Shown one piece after another: positions 10,726 to 19,490 of a stretch of DNA of 64,000 nt. This stretch comes from an uncultured Halomonas sp. GTDB taxonomy: Bacteria; Pseudomonadota; Gammaproteobacteria; Pseudomonadales; Halomonadaceae. Below the pieces are notes generated by a model that was given only the letters and a program-made list of their open reading frames with translations, had not been told where the DNA came from and did not search any database. A program made the position numbers and the translations under genes. The stretch lies in contig NZ_CAMPKE010000005.1 in assembly GCF_946887195.1 (NCBI RefSeq), positions 1-64,000 on the forward strand. The letters are read 5' to 3'. The stretch's first letter is position 1, and every line of letters starts with the position of its first letter.

Positions 10726-13074
10726 ATGGGCATCACCGAATTTGACTTGACCCCAGATCCCCGAGTCTTACAGATATTAGGTGAAATCAACCTTGACCAG
10801 TGGAAATGCTTGGCAGAATTAATCGACAATAGCGTTGATGCATTCATCAATGCGCGTCGAAACGAGAACAAGATCGAAGCCCCCTCCGTTGTGATTAGTC
10901 TTCCAACTCAGGATAAGGAAGATGCTAGTGTTACCATCAGAGATAATGGTGAAGGCATGACGCTTGAGCAGTTGGAGCATGCGGTTCGTGCTGGCTGGAG
11001 TGGCAATAATCCCTTGGATAGCCTTGGGTTGTTTGGTATGGGGTTCAATATTGCTACAGCGCGCTTGGGCATGGTTACTGAAGTATATACCACCCGTGCA
11101 GGTGACCCAGAATGGGTTGGTCTAAGAATAGATCTCAATGAACTGCGTCGAACCCAAACCTACCATACACCTCGTTTAACAAGACCCAAATCCGACCCTG
11201 CGACACATGGGACAGAGGTCAAGGTTCTTAGGCTTAAGGCGGACCAAAGGATCTATTTCTCCAAAAGTGCGAATCTTGGAAAAATTCGTCGTCAACTTGC
11301 TCGCGTATATGCCCCTTTATTATTATCTAAAGACTCTTCGTTCACTCTTCAAGTAAATGGCCAAAGCATTCAGGCAAAGCGGCCTTGCCATTGGGATCCG
11401 GATCGTTCGGTTTTAGGGAGTGACGGTAAGCCCGTCCATGCCGTTGAAACGTTCGATTTTAAGTTGCCTTCGCGTTACTACTGCCTGACCTGCATGTTGT
11501 CTTTTTCTGGCACTCAGAATTGCCCAACGAATGGTTCTGAGTGCAAAGCGGTAGAGGTAAAACGTCGTTTGCATGGTTGGGTTGGCCTACAAAGATATAT
11601 GCACGAGGATGACTTTGGTATTGATGTTATTCGGAACGGGCGTGTTATTGAAGTACAGAATAAGGATCTTTTTGTTTGGAATGGAGAAGAGAAACCAAAA
11701 AGAGAATACCCCATCGATGATCAGCGTAACCGTGGACGATTTATTGGCGAGATACATCTCGATCACTGCCGTGTGAGCTATACAAAAGATCGTTTTGAAC
11801 GTGACGACACTTCTTGGTCGGAAATGATCTCCCTTGTAAGAGGGGAGGGACCATTACAGCCGAAGCTGGCTAAGGCGATTGGGTTTGAGCCTCAAAGTGC
11901 ACCTTTGTATCGCCTGTTTCAGGCCTTCCGCCGGAGTAGCCCACAGGGTAAGACTGGCCGCTGGGCTCGTATTCTCGCAGTTAAAAATAATGAGCGTGCC
12001 ATTGAGATGGCCGACCTATTTCATAAAGGGGACCCAGAATACCAGGCGGACGAAAAATGGTATGAACTAGTTGAGGAGGAGGACCGTGGTATTGTGGGCG
12101 CGATACCAACGGCAACAGGCCCTGGCTCAGTCTCGCCATCGATCCCCGGCGGGTTTCTTGATGAGGGGAGCGAGGGACCCCCAGTCAATGGCGGTGAACG
12201 GGCCCATGAAGTGCCTGCTGATAAAGAGTCAACCGCCAGTTTCGCCACGCCGCTGCGGCAAAAATTCCATGAATTATCGCGTGTCTACAAGCACCCTTTG
12301 CTTAAAGTTGAATTCACAGTTGAAGCGTTTATTGTCGCCTCAGACGATTCTGATTTGCCAGGAAAAGCGCCTTGGGCCTTGAGAATGGAGGACCCAGGAA
12401 CGAGAACCTTTCTTTTTTTATTCGATGCGGACCATCCTGTTTTTTGCTCTGTCACGATGACGCCGCTAGATGCATTGCTGTCTGAATTGGCTTTTAAAAC
12501 TTATGAATTTTTGAGGGAGGTAAGCCCGAGTTCGGCAATATTTTCTACTATCCTCTCTGATCTAAGAGGCGTTTACTCAGAGGAATCAAGGCTGGACCCA
12601 AAGGGCATCATTACGTTCGCAGAAAAGTCTCTTCATGAAATCGCACAGTCGATTAGTACATCCGAGAGTGGCCAATCGTTCGAAGAATTATTCACTGAAT
12701 TACCACAATCAGCCCAGGATAAGATAAGAAGAAAAATTGCCTCCGCAGGTATGGCGACCGCCCAAGCTGTAATTGAAACGGGGGAGTTTCTCTCATATGC
12801 AGAGGCTCAAGATATTAGATATTTTGTCCGGCGTCACCCGGAACTTTTCTTTGATGGTAAGTTCTGGGCACAGCCTTATACGTCTCTGGATTATGGAGAC
12901 GCTAAGGTAAACAAGGAGGCGCGCGAATCCGTATTGGAACGCTACGGCGCCTATTTGGCAGATACAGCCTGGCTAGCGTCACAGAGTCCCCGCGATCTTG
13001 AACGTTGTGACCGTGACGAACTTATCCGTGCGACACTCTCCGTGCGCCTTCTCGGTCAGGATGGGAATATGTAA
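10726..13074 (+). CDS. GHKL (MutL/Hsp90/MORC-type) ATPase with cysteine cluster
   Basis: This 782-residue protein carries an N-terminal GHKL ATPase: N-box ELIDNSVDA (Glu31, Asp34, Asn35), DNGEGM (73-78), GLFGMG (101-106) and GTEV (162-165). A transducer-like domain follows, with four cysteines (253, 256, 266, 273) spaced as a zinc site and an EIHLDH...YTKDRFE segment (342-358) common in MORC-like ATPases. Residues about 470-520 form a low-complexity linker, and the C-terminal 260 residues are unrecognised. Such ATPases occur in restriction-modification operons and probably act as ATP-driven DNA clamps. Start ATG 10726 follows the dcm stop by 1 nt with AGGAGG upstream; its own stop abuts the next ATG. 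Confidence 0.88.
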   Translation: MGITEFDLTPDPRVLQILGEINLDQWKCLAELIDNSVDAFINARRNENKIEAPSVVISLPTQDKEDASVTIRDNGEGMTLEQLEHAVRAGWSGNNPLDSLGLFGMGFNIATARLGMVTEVYTTRAGDPEWVGLRIDLNELRRTQTYHTPRLTRPKSDPATHGTEVKVLRLKADQRIYFSKSANLGKIRRQLARVYAPLLLSKDSSFTLQVNGQSIQAKRPCHWDPDRSVLGSDGKPVHAVETFDFKLPSRYYCLTCMLSFSGTQNCPTNGSECKAVEVKRRLHGWVGLQRYMHEDDFGIDVIRNGRVIEVQNKDLFVWNGEEKPKREYPIDDQRNRGRFIGEIHLDHCRVSYTKDRFERDDTSWSEMISLVRGEGPLQPKLAKAIGFEPQSAPLYRLFQAFRRSSPQGKTGRWARILAVKNNERAIEMADLFHKGDPEYQADEKWYELVEEEDRGIVGAIPTATGPGSVSPSIPGGFLDEGSEGPPVNGGERAHEVPADKESTASFATPLRQKFHELSRVYKHPLLKVEFTVEAFIVASDDSDLPGKAPWALRMEDPGTRTFLFLFDADHPVFCSVTMTPLDALLSELAFKTYEFLREVSPSSAIFSTILSDLRGVYSEESRLDPKGIITFAEKSLHEIAQSISTSESGQSFEELFTELPQSAQDKIRRKIASAGMATAQAVIETGEFLSYAEAQDIRYFVRRHPELFFDGKFWAQPYTSLDYGDAKVNKEARESVLERYGAYLADTAWLASQSPRDLERCDRDELIRATLSVRLLGQDGNM

Positions 13075-14751
13075 ATGGAGGGTTACTTTCTTGATTCCCG
13101 ACGCTTGTTGAATGGTTCATGGCGTGCCTTCGAACGAGACGTGGCACGGTTGTTAGTACAAAATGCATTTGAAGATGTACGAATTGTCGGTGGAACAGGA
13201 GATCGTGGAGCGGATGTGCTTGGGGTAAAAAATGGTGAACTCTGGGTCGTTCAGTGCAAATTTACCAGCGATAGTTATCCCGATCCGCACGCGGTGGACG
13301 AGGTTGTGGAAGCATCGCGCTTCTACGAGGCTGATCGGCTCGCCATAGCTACGTCGAGGGCGTTTGGCCCTGCTATGTATGCAGCTATAGACCGGTGGGC
13401 TCGACTCGGTATCAGGATTGAAGCGATGCCCCCCGCGACGCTACTAGAAATGATGCATCGAAGCCCGGAATATCCTAGGGCACGGCGAAAGCTTCGTGAT
13501 TACCAAGATGACTGTGTACAACAATTAGGTGCGGCGCTGCGTGAAACAGGTCGTGGCCAGCTGGTGTTAGCCACTGGCTTGGGGAAAACAGTCGTAATGG
13601 CTGAGACAACCGCACAATTGTTGCGTGATGAGGTTATAGACTCAGGGCGTGTGCTGGTGCTCGCCGATAAACGTGAGCTAATTGACCAATTGCAGAGGGA
13701 GTTTTGGCAGCAGCTGCCTAAAAATATCCCAACTCATTTGCTCATCGGCGGAGAGCAGCCAACTTTTTGGGACGGAATAACTTTTGCCACCGTACAAAGT
13801 GTTCTACCAAGACTGGATGCATTACCTGAGTTCGGCCTTATTTGGGTGGATGAAGCTCATCATATTGGGTCCGGGAGCTTTCGTCGCGTTATTGACGAGT
13901 TGGGCGCGCCAATGGTTGGTGGAGCTACCGCTACGCCATGGCGAGGGGACAGTTTCGATATTGACACAGTACTGGGCCAACCAGTGGCCAGGATTGGTAT
14001 TGACGAGGGGCTGCGGAGAGGCTTTTTATGCGAAGCGGACTATAGGCTCTTGGCTGATAATATCGATTGGGAATTTGTCAGAAAGCAGTCTCGCCATGAA
14101 TATTCGATAAAGGAGCTTAATACCCGTCTTCTCATTCCAACTCGTGATGAGGAAGCAGCTCGTACCATAGCAGATACTTTTAAGAATGAGTCGCGCCGTA
14201 GCCTGATAGTGTTCTGTGCTGGTGTGGAACATGCCAAGGCATTTTCTGCCATGTTGAAGCTCTATGGTTTCAGCTCCGAGTATATTACTGGGGAAATGGA
14301 TCCTCGCGAGCGCGAAAAGATTATGGCAGGATTGCGCAGAGGAACAATAAATGCTGTAGCTACTGTTGATATTTTTAACGAAGGTGTTGATGTTCCTGAT
14401 GTGGATATGCTCGCTTTTATGCGAGTTACGCACAGTCGTCGTATATTTGTACAGCAGCTTGGGCGCGGGCTTCGCCTAGCACACAATAAGGATAAGGTAG
14501 TGGTGCTTGACTTTGTCAGTGACTTGCGCAGAATTTCTGAGGTAATAGACTTGCAGAAATCCATATCCGGCGATCTTGAAAGGCTCGATATGGTAGAGCG
14601 TATAGTACAGTTCTCCGATCACGGCGCTGGTCATTTCATGCTTGAATGGATGCTTGATCAAGCCGACTTGTTCAATCGGGAAGGAGACGCAAAATTGGAA
14701 CTTCCCGAGTTTAATTTTCCACTGCCACCAACCCCAGGAGCGGTTCAATGA
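13075..14751 (+). CDS. Mrr-type nuclease fused to SF2 (DEAH) helicase
   Basis: The 558-residue protein begins with an Mrr-like PD-(D/E)XK domain (residues 15-125): FERDVA with Glu20, GDRGADV with Asp47, and VVQCK with Gln60/Lys62. An SF2 helicase follows: Walker A ATGLGKT (165-171), DEAH (259-262), TATPWR (285-290), DIFNEGVDVP (432-441) and QQLGRGLR (460-467). This is the layout expected of a translocating restriction enzyme, where ATP-driven movement is tied to DNA cleavage. No methyltransferase or specificity domain is fused. ATG 13075 directly follows the ATPase stop, and the last 4 nt overlap the next gene (ATGA), so the subunits are probably made in fixed ratio. Confidence 0.92.
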   Translation: MEGYFLDSRRLLNGSWRAFERDVARLLVQNAFEDVRIVGGTGDRGADVLGVKNGELWVVQCKFTSDSYPDPHAVDEVVEASRFYEADRLAIATSRAFGPAMYAAIDRWARLGIRIEAMPPATLLEMMHRSPEYPRARRKLRDYQDDCVQQLGAALRETGRGQLVLATGLGKTVVMAETTAQLLRDEVIDSGRVLVLADKRELIDQLQREFWQQLPKNIPTHLLIGGEQPTFWDGITFATVQSVLPRLDALPEFGLIWVDEAHHIGSGSFRRVIDELGAPMVGGATATPWRGDSFDIDTVLGQPVARIGIDEGLRRGFLCEADYRLLADNIDWEFVRKQSRHEYSIKELNTRLLIPTRDEEAARTIADTFKNESRRSLIVFCAGVEHAKAFSAMLKLYGFSSEYITGEMDPREREKIMAGLRRGTINAVATVDIFNEGVDVPDVDMLAFMRVTHSRRIFVQQLGRGLRLAHNKDKVVVLDFVSDLRRISEVIDLQKSISGDLERLDMVERIVQFSDHGAGHFMLEWMLDQADLFNREGDAKLELPEFNFPLPPTPGAVQ

Positions 14752-15284
14752 GTATGGCGGTGCCTAAGGAAATTCGAGATAAAATCCGTCAAAAAATATG
14801 GGCCAAGGCGGATGAATTAGGCTGGCCAGGATTATCTGACCTGGATAGGGCGGCTTGGTATGAAAGCTGGTCAAAAGATAAAGATATCGGTGGTGTCCTA
14901 GCTCATTTTATGGATGCCCGGAAGGTGCGCGTTTATATTAAAGATTCCTTGCTTAAATCTTATTTGCGTAGCCGTTTGGAGATCAATACAGACAAAGTTC
15001 TACTTGCTGTAGGGTTGGGGCAAGGCGGAGCAATGGTGCGCAAGAGTTATGACAAACCTCATGGTTGTCTTTTGCTTGATGGCAAGGTTATTTGCTGGGG
15101 AAGTAGCCGAGATTGGAAGCTAATACTGATTTCGGTATTCGAGCGAGCATATTGCTTGGATTCGGGAATACCTTACGCTGCGGTGCTCGTCGAAACGGGA
15201 AGAACAGCTAATGATGGCAGACGGGAAATGATTGTAGATGCAGGAATAAAATTAGGCTTAAACAATGTTTTTTGGCTAGACTAG
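14748..15284 (+). CDS. Unrecognised protein, last gene of the Vsr-Dcm-ATPase-helicase operon
   Basis: I recognise no family in this 178-residue protein. The N-terminal half is helical and charged, with a tryptophan-rich stretch (WPGLSDLDRAAWYESWSK, residues 26-43). The C-terminal half alternates strands and helices (VLLAVGLGQGG, GCLLLDGKVICWG, YAAVLVETGR) like a small alpha/beta domain. No signal peptide or membrane segment is seen. ATG 14748 has AGGAG 7 nt upstream and overlaps the helicase stop by ATGA, which argues for a functional component of the same complex. A specificity subunit, nuclease or regulator are all possible; none is proven. Confidence 0.8.
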   Translation: MSMAVPKEIRDKIRQKIWAKADELGWPGLSDLDRAAWYESWSKDKDIGGVLAHFMDARKVRVYIKDSLLKSYLRSRLEINTDKVLLAVGLGQGGAMVRKSYDKPHGCLLLDGKVICWGSSRDWKLILISVFERAYCLDSGIPYAAVLVETGRTANDGRREMIVDAGIKLGLNNVFWLD

Positions 15285-15327
15285 CCTTTAGACTTATAAG
15301 AATAGTGTATATAAGCGTCTTAATGCT

Positions 15328-15343
15328 AATAGTAAGCACTATT
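15328..15343. repeat. Small dyad AATAGT-AAGC-ACTATT at island right end
   Basis: A perfect 6-bp inverted repeat with a 4-nt loop lies about 45 bp after the last island gene. No T-tract follows, so it is a weak terminator at best and could equally be a protein-binding site. The surrounding gap 15285-15529 shows no gene; composition returns to GC-rich from about 15355. Confidence 0.3.
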
Positions 15344-15529
15344 GACTTACCATTCGCCGCTGACGTTATCGCGATGGCATTCAAGGCCGCTTGCATGTCG
15401 ATGAATGTCTCGCGCAAGCACGAGTTGGTTATCCATTCACATGGATAGTCATGGCAGGTCTCGCGTCTTCTGCTTGCAGTTCTGACGCTCTAGCATCGGT
15501 AGCCATCAACGACGCAAGAGGCCGAATCG

Positions 15530-15928
15530 ATGAGCAAGCCCGAGTTTTTCATCACCCCCGGCTACGGGGAGAAGGCGCTGGATCTGCTGTATTACTCGCA
15601 GGTGGTGAGGGTCGATGACCGCGTGGAGATTTCCGGGCAGGGCGGTTGGAATGATGACTTCGAGATATCTGAATCGCTGGTGGAGGAGATCGAGCAAGCG
15701 TTCCGTAACGTCGAGCGAACGCTCGAGACTGCTGGCGCCGGCTGGGAGCACGTCATCCACGTCAACTCCTACCACGTCGGCGGTTTTCCGCCGGAAGTGA
15801 ACGAGACGATGACGCGGCTTTACCGGCACTACATGCCGAACCACGCACCGATCTGGACGCAGACGGGCGTCGAGGCGCTGGGCCTGCCGACGATGCGGGT
15901 CGAGATTCGTGTGACGGCGATCACTTGA
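15530..15928 (+). CDS. RidA/YjgF family protein
   Basis: A 132-residue member of the RidA (YjgF/YER057c/UK114) superfamily, whose best-known members hydrolyse reactive enamine/imine intermediates released by PLP enzymes. It has the family length, a YSQVVRVDD strand near the N-terminus and the C-terminal LGLPTMRVEIRVTA segment with the conserved arginine and glutamate. AAGAGG precedes the ATG by 8 nt. It converges on a LysR gene 30 nt away. It is not the archetypal RidA subgroup, so deaminase activity is not certain. Confidence 0.85.
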   Translation: MSKPEFFITPGYGEKALDLLYYSQVVRVDDRVEISGQGGWNDDFEISESLVEEIEQAFRNVERTLETAGAGWEHVIHVNSYHVGGFPPEVNETMTRLYRHYMPNHAPIWTQTGVEALGLPTMRVEIRVTAIT

Positions 15929-15958
15929 CTGCCGAGTGACGCGCGTTGCGCGACAGAC

Positions 15959-16864
15959 TCAACTGGCGGTCGGCTTGTCGCCGAAGGTCGCCAGTAGCCA
16001 CTCGATGAATACCTTCAATCTGGCGGTCTGGTGTCGGTTGGGCGGGTAGAGAATGTGGAACGGCATGCCGGGGCGGTTCCACCCTGTCAGCACCGGCACC
16101 AGTTCGCCCGAATCGATATGCGGCTGTACGCAGCGCTGAAAGTGCTGACCGACACCGAGCCCGGCGAGTAGCATCGCCATCAGGCCGTTGCCATCGTTGG
16201 CGGCGTAGTCGCTCTCGCTCATCGTGAATCGCTCGCCTGCCTTCTCGAACTCCAACGGTATCGGTTTGTTTGTTGCCGCGATGAAGTAGCCGAGCCGCGT
16301 ATGGCCGGTTTCGAGCGCGGTGGGGTGCGATGGCATTCCCCGGCGTTCGAGATAGCTTGGCGCCGCGCAGGTCACGTAATCCAGTTCGATGAGGTGACGC
16401 CCGACCATCGACAGCTCGTCGAGTCGACCGGCGCGAATCACGCAGTCCACGCCTTCCCCGACGAGATTCACCGCTCGATCACTGATGCCCAGCGCCACGG
16501 TTATGTCAGGGTACTCGCGCTGAAAGTCCGCCAGGGCCGGTATCAACAAACTGGTCGCGAAGGTGGAGGGCGCATCGACTCGCAAGTGGCCGTTGGGCTT
16601 GAGTCTGTTACCCCGCATATCGCTGTCCAACGAATCCACCTCGGCCACCAGCCGCGCCGCGTGCTGATAATATTCCAGCCCATCCGCCGTCGCCGCCACC
16701 ACGCGGGTGGTGCGGTTCAGCAGTTTGATGCCGAGGTGGCTCTCGAGGTCGGAGACCAGCTTGCTCAGCGTCGAGCGCGGTAGCGCCAGATGATTCGCGG
16801 CCTGGCTGAAGGAGCCCGTTTCGACGACGCGCACGAAAGCCCGCATGGCGAGTAGTTGATTCAA
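15959..16864 (-). CDS. LysR-family transcriptional regulator
   Basis: A 301-residue LysR regulator of the subgroup beginning with an MRAFVRVVE helix. The HTH covers about residues 5-60 (SFSQAANHL, LPRSTLSKLV), followed by the inducer-binding domain. The first codon appears to be TTG (16862-16864); an ATG six codons in would truncate the first helix. The isochorismatase-like gene lies upstream on the same strand about 120 bp away, so the target is unclear: it could be that gene, its own promoter or the convergent RidA. Confidence 0.85.
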   Translation of the reverse strand: MNQLLAMRAFVRVVETGSFSQAANHLALPRSTLSKLVSDLESHLGIKLLNRTTRVVAATADGLEYYQHAARLVAEVDSLDSDMRGNRLKPNGHLRVDAPSTFATSLLIPALADFQREYPDITVALGISDRAVNLVGEGVDCVIRAGRLDELSMVGRHLIELDYVTCAAPSYLERRGMPSHPTALETGHTRLGYFIAATNKPIPLEFEKAGERFTMSESDYAANDGNGLMAMLLAGLGVGQHFQRCVQPHIDSGELVPVLTGWNRPGMPFHILYPPNRHQTARLKVFIEWLLATFGDKPTAS

Positions 16865-16983
16865 GGTCGCCGATTCCTGTTGCGGGTGATAGGCCCCGCG
16901 TTGGCGAATGCTCTCATGTTGGTCAGCCTATCGTCGTGATGTCGAGAGTTGGAATAGACCGAGCGGACCCCAATTTCCGCGAA

Positions 16984-17535
16984 TCATTCTGCCGCCTTGA
17001 TGAACTCCAGTACCTCGCGGAAGCGTGGATGCTTGCAGTCAGCCAGCCACTCGAACAGTACCATGTCATGGGTCACGATGGTGGCTCCAGCCTGCGCCAG
17101 ACGGTTCATGGCGGCGGCGTGATCGTCGGCGCGGCGCGAGCCACTCGCACTGGCGACGACCCACACCTGCTTGTGGGCTCGAAGCAGGCCCAGCGCCGTT
17201 TGCAGCATGCAGACATGGGCTTCGCAACCGGCGATGACGACCTGATCACTCCCTTTTCTTGCCTCCCCCAACGCCTCGAGCAGCCCATCCGCGCAAGCGT
17301 CGAAGTGCGTTTTGGCGAGGGTGCGGGAGCATTCGGATTTCACCTGCGCCACAGTCGGCCCAAGCCCTGGCGGATTCTGTTCCGTCCCGAGCACCGGAAT
17401 GCCGAGCGTTCGGGCGGCCCGGGCGAGAAGCCCGGCATTGGCCGAGACCTTCGCCGCATCGTGAATTGCCGGCATCAAGCGTGCTTGATAATCCACTAGC
17501 ACCAGCGTGCTCGATTTCGCATCGATCGTATTCAT
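16984..17535 (-). CDS. Isochorismatase-family hydrolase
   Basis: A 183-residue cysteine hydrolase of the isochorismatase/nicotinamidase superfamily. The triad is visible as Asp15 (VLVDYQ), Lys75 (LAKTHF) and Cys109 (EAHVCMLQTA). The short length without extra domains and the bulky-helix pattern place it with YcaC-like members, whose substrates are often unknown. It is transcribed in the same direction as the LysR gene downstream. About 230 bp without a gene separates it from the divergent GFA gene. Confidence 0.87.
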   Translation of the reverse strand: MNTIDAKSSTLVLVDYQARLMPAIHDAAKVSANAGLLARAARTLGIPVLGTEQNPPGLGPTVAQVKSECSRTLAKTHFDACADGLLEALGEARKGSDQVVIAGCEAHVCMLQTALGLLRAHKQVWVVASASGSRRADDHAAAMNRLAQAGATIVTHDMVLFEWLADCKHPRFREVLEFIKAAE

Positions 17536-17768
17536 CGTTATTTCCGGGAAGTCGATTCGGCCCGAGCGACCAACTGGCTCATGGGAACACGATTTTAGCG
17601 CGGCATGAGACAGGCGCGGGTAGTCTATTCTTGCTCACAAGAGTTCGGCACATGCAGCCGAAGGGATTTCTCAACATCGTAAAGCCTACGGCCGATAGGC
17701 TGGTATATCTTTCATGGATGCCCGGCGGGTAGTAAACATTTCAACCGCTTGATTAGAGGAGGCGCAGC

Positions 17769-18176
17769 ATGGACCGGTTCACGGGCGGTTGCCTTTGCGG
17801 CAACGTTCGCATCGTAGCGACGGGGCGCCCATACCGGGTCGGCCTTTGTCACTGTCTCGATTGCCGCAAGCATCATGGGGCTCTTTTTTTCGCGGCCGCC
17901 ATCTTCCCTCAGGATGCGGTGACGATCGAAGGCGAAACACGCGACTACGCCGGGCGGTTTTTCTGTCCAAACTGCGGCTCGTCCGTCTTCGCGCGCAGTG
18001 CAGACGAAATCGAAGTGAATCTGGGGTCGCTGGATGCTCCTGACCAACTGATGCCAACCTATGAAAGTTGGATCGTCCGTCGCGAATCCTGGTTGCCGCC
18101 GTTTCCACTCACGAGACGATACGAGCGCGATCGTGACGACACGGGGCGCTTTGCTGGCCGCCCCCATGCCGATTAG
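17769..18176 (+). CDS. GFA-family zinc protein
   Basis: A 135-residue member of the glutathione-dependent formaldehyde-activating (GFA/CENP-V) family. The two zinc-binding sets are clear: CLCG (8-11) with CHCLDC (27-32), and FCPNCGS (about 65-71). True formaldehyde-activating activity is demonstrated for few members, so the reaction is left open. AGAGGAGG stands 6 nt before the ATG. It converges on the sorbosone-dehydrogenase-like gene, 9 nt apart. Confidence 0.87.
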   Translation: MDRFTGGCLCGNVRIVATGRPYRVGLCHCLDCRKHHGALFFAAAIFPQDAVTIEGETRDYAGRFFCPNCGSSVFARSADEIEVNLGSLDAPDQLMPTYESWIVRRESWLPPFPLTRRYERDRDDTGRFAGRPHAD

Positions 18177-18185
18177 ACATCAACC

Positions 18186-19490
18186 TCACTGATTGCCTTC
18201 CCGGGTCACTCGCCAGACGATGTTGGAGAGATCATCGGCAATGATGACCGACCCATCCGGCGCAACGCTCACGCCCACAGGCCGACCGCGCGTTTTGTAG
18301 TCTCCCGTGAGGAATCCGGTAACGAAATCGATAGGGTCGCCGGCGGGCTCGCCGTTCTCGAAGGGAACGAAGACCACCTTGTAGCCAGCAGGGTTCGCGC
18401 GGTTCCAGCTGCCGTGCTCGCCGATGAACACGCCTTCGGTGAATTGCCCGCCCACTTCCGAGTTGGAGAAGTCGAGGCCGAGCGGTGCCCTGTGCGAGCC
18501 GAGGCTGTAATCGGGCGCGATTGCCGATTCCACCTTGGCAGGGTTCTGCGGGCGCACACGCGGGTCGACGTGCTGCCCCCAGTAACTGTAGGGCCAGCCG
18601 TAGAAGCCGCCTTCTTGCACGGTGGTGAGGTAGTCGGGCACCAGGTTCGACCCGAGTTCGTCGCGCTCGTTGACCACCGCCCAGAGTTGATCCGTTCCGG
18701 GCTGAATGGTCAGCGCGGTGGGGTTGCGCAGGCCGGTGGCATAAGTCTTGTGCGCGCCGGTCTCGGCATCGACCTGCCATATTTCGGCCCGGTCGACCTC
18801 CGCCGCCATGCCGCGCTCGGTGATGTTGCTGTTGGAGCCGATGCCGACGTAAAGAAATTCCCCGTCCGGGCCCGCGGTTAGCGACTTGGTCCAGTGATGA
18901 TTGATTCGTGACGGTAGCTGCGTGATTACCTCGGGCGGGCCGCTGGCCTGAGTCTGGCCTTCCTCGTAGTCGAAGCGCACCAGCGCATCCTGGTTGGCGA
19001 CATAGAGATCGTCATCGATCAGGGCCAGCCCATAAGGCGCGTTGAGGTTCTCGGCGAAAACCGTCTGGACTTCATAGGTGCCGTCATCATTGGCATCGCG
19101 CAGTAGCGTCAATCGGTCACCGCTCTCGACCGACGTAGTCCCTTGGGACTTGATAAAACCGGCAATGAAGTCTTTCGGTCTCGTTTTGGGGGCGTGACCA
19201 CCGCCTTTACCCTCGGCTACCAGAATATCGCCGTTGGGCAGCACCAGGGTCTGGCGCGGCACTTTCAAGTCGGTGGCGATGGCGGTGATCGAATAACCAT
19301 CGGGCACCGTGGGTTTCTGGTCGCCCCATGGCGCCGGCTCGGGGATCGTCATGTCGGGCAGCAGCCCACGCTGCGGCTCGGGCAGGATCGGGTTGGGGCC
19401 GTACACCCGCTCTGGTTCCGCGGCGTTGACGCCACCGGCAATCAAAAGGACCGAGAGGGGAACGGCGTAACGGATGCTGAGAAACTTCAT
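18186..19490 (-). CDS. Exported sorbosone-dehydrogenase-like beta-propeller protein
   Basis: A 434-residue protein of the PQQ-type glucose/sorbosone dehydrogenase propeller family. A Sec signal peptide (residues 1-22, ending VNAAE) directs it to the periplasm. Propeller motifs include [41 protein letters not shown] and GEHGSWNR. I use ATG 19488-19490, with GGAGG 6 nt upstream and a clean signal peptide; the frame is open 97 codons further upstream but that part is arginine-rich and out of character. The start overlaps the stop of the upstream DUF2231 gene by 4 nt. A paralogue occurs at 29096-30412. Confidence 0.9.
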   Translation of the reverse strand: MKFLSIRYAVPLSVLLIAGGVNAAEPERVYGPNPILPEPQRGLLPDMTIPEPAPWGDQKPTVPDGYSITAIATDLKVPRQTLVLPNGDILVAEGKGGGHAPKTRPKDFIAGFIKSQGTTSVESGDRLTLLRDANDDGTYEVQTVFAENLNAPYGLALIDDDLYVANQDALVRFDYEEGQTQASGPPEVITQLPSRINHHWTKSLTAGPDGEFLYVGIGSNSNITERGMAAEVDRAEIWQVDAETGAHKTYATGLRNPTALTIQPGTDQLWAVVNERDELGSNLVPDYLTTVQEGGFYGWPYSYWGQHVDPRVRPQNPAKVESAIAPDYSLGSHRAPLGLDFSNSEVGGQFTEGVFIGEHGSWNRANPAGYKVVFVPFENGEPAGDPIDFVTGFLTGDYKTRGRPVGVSVAPDGSVIIADDLSNIVWRVTREGNQ

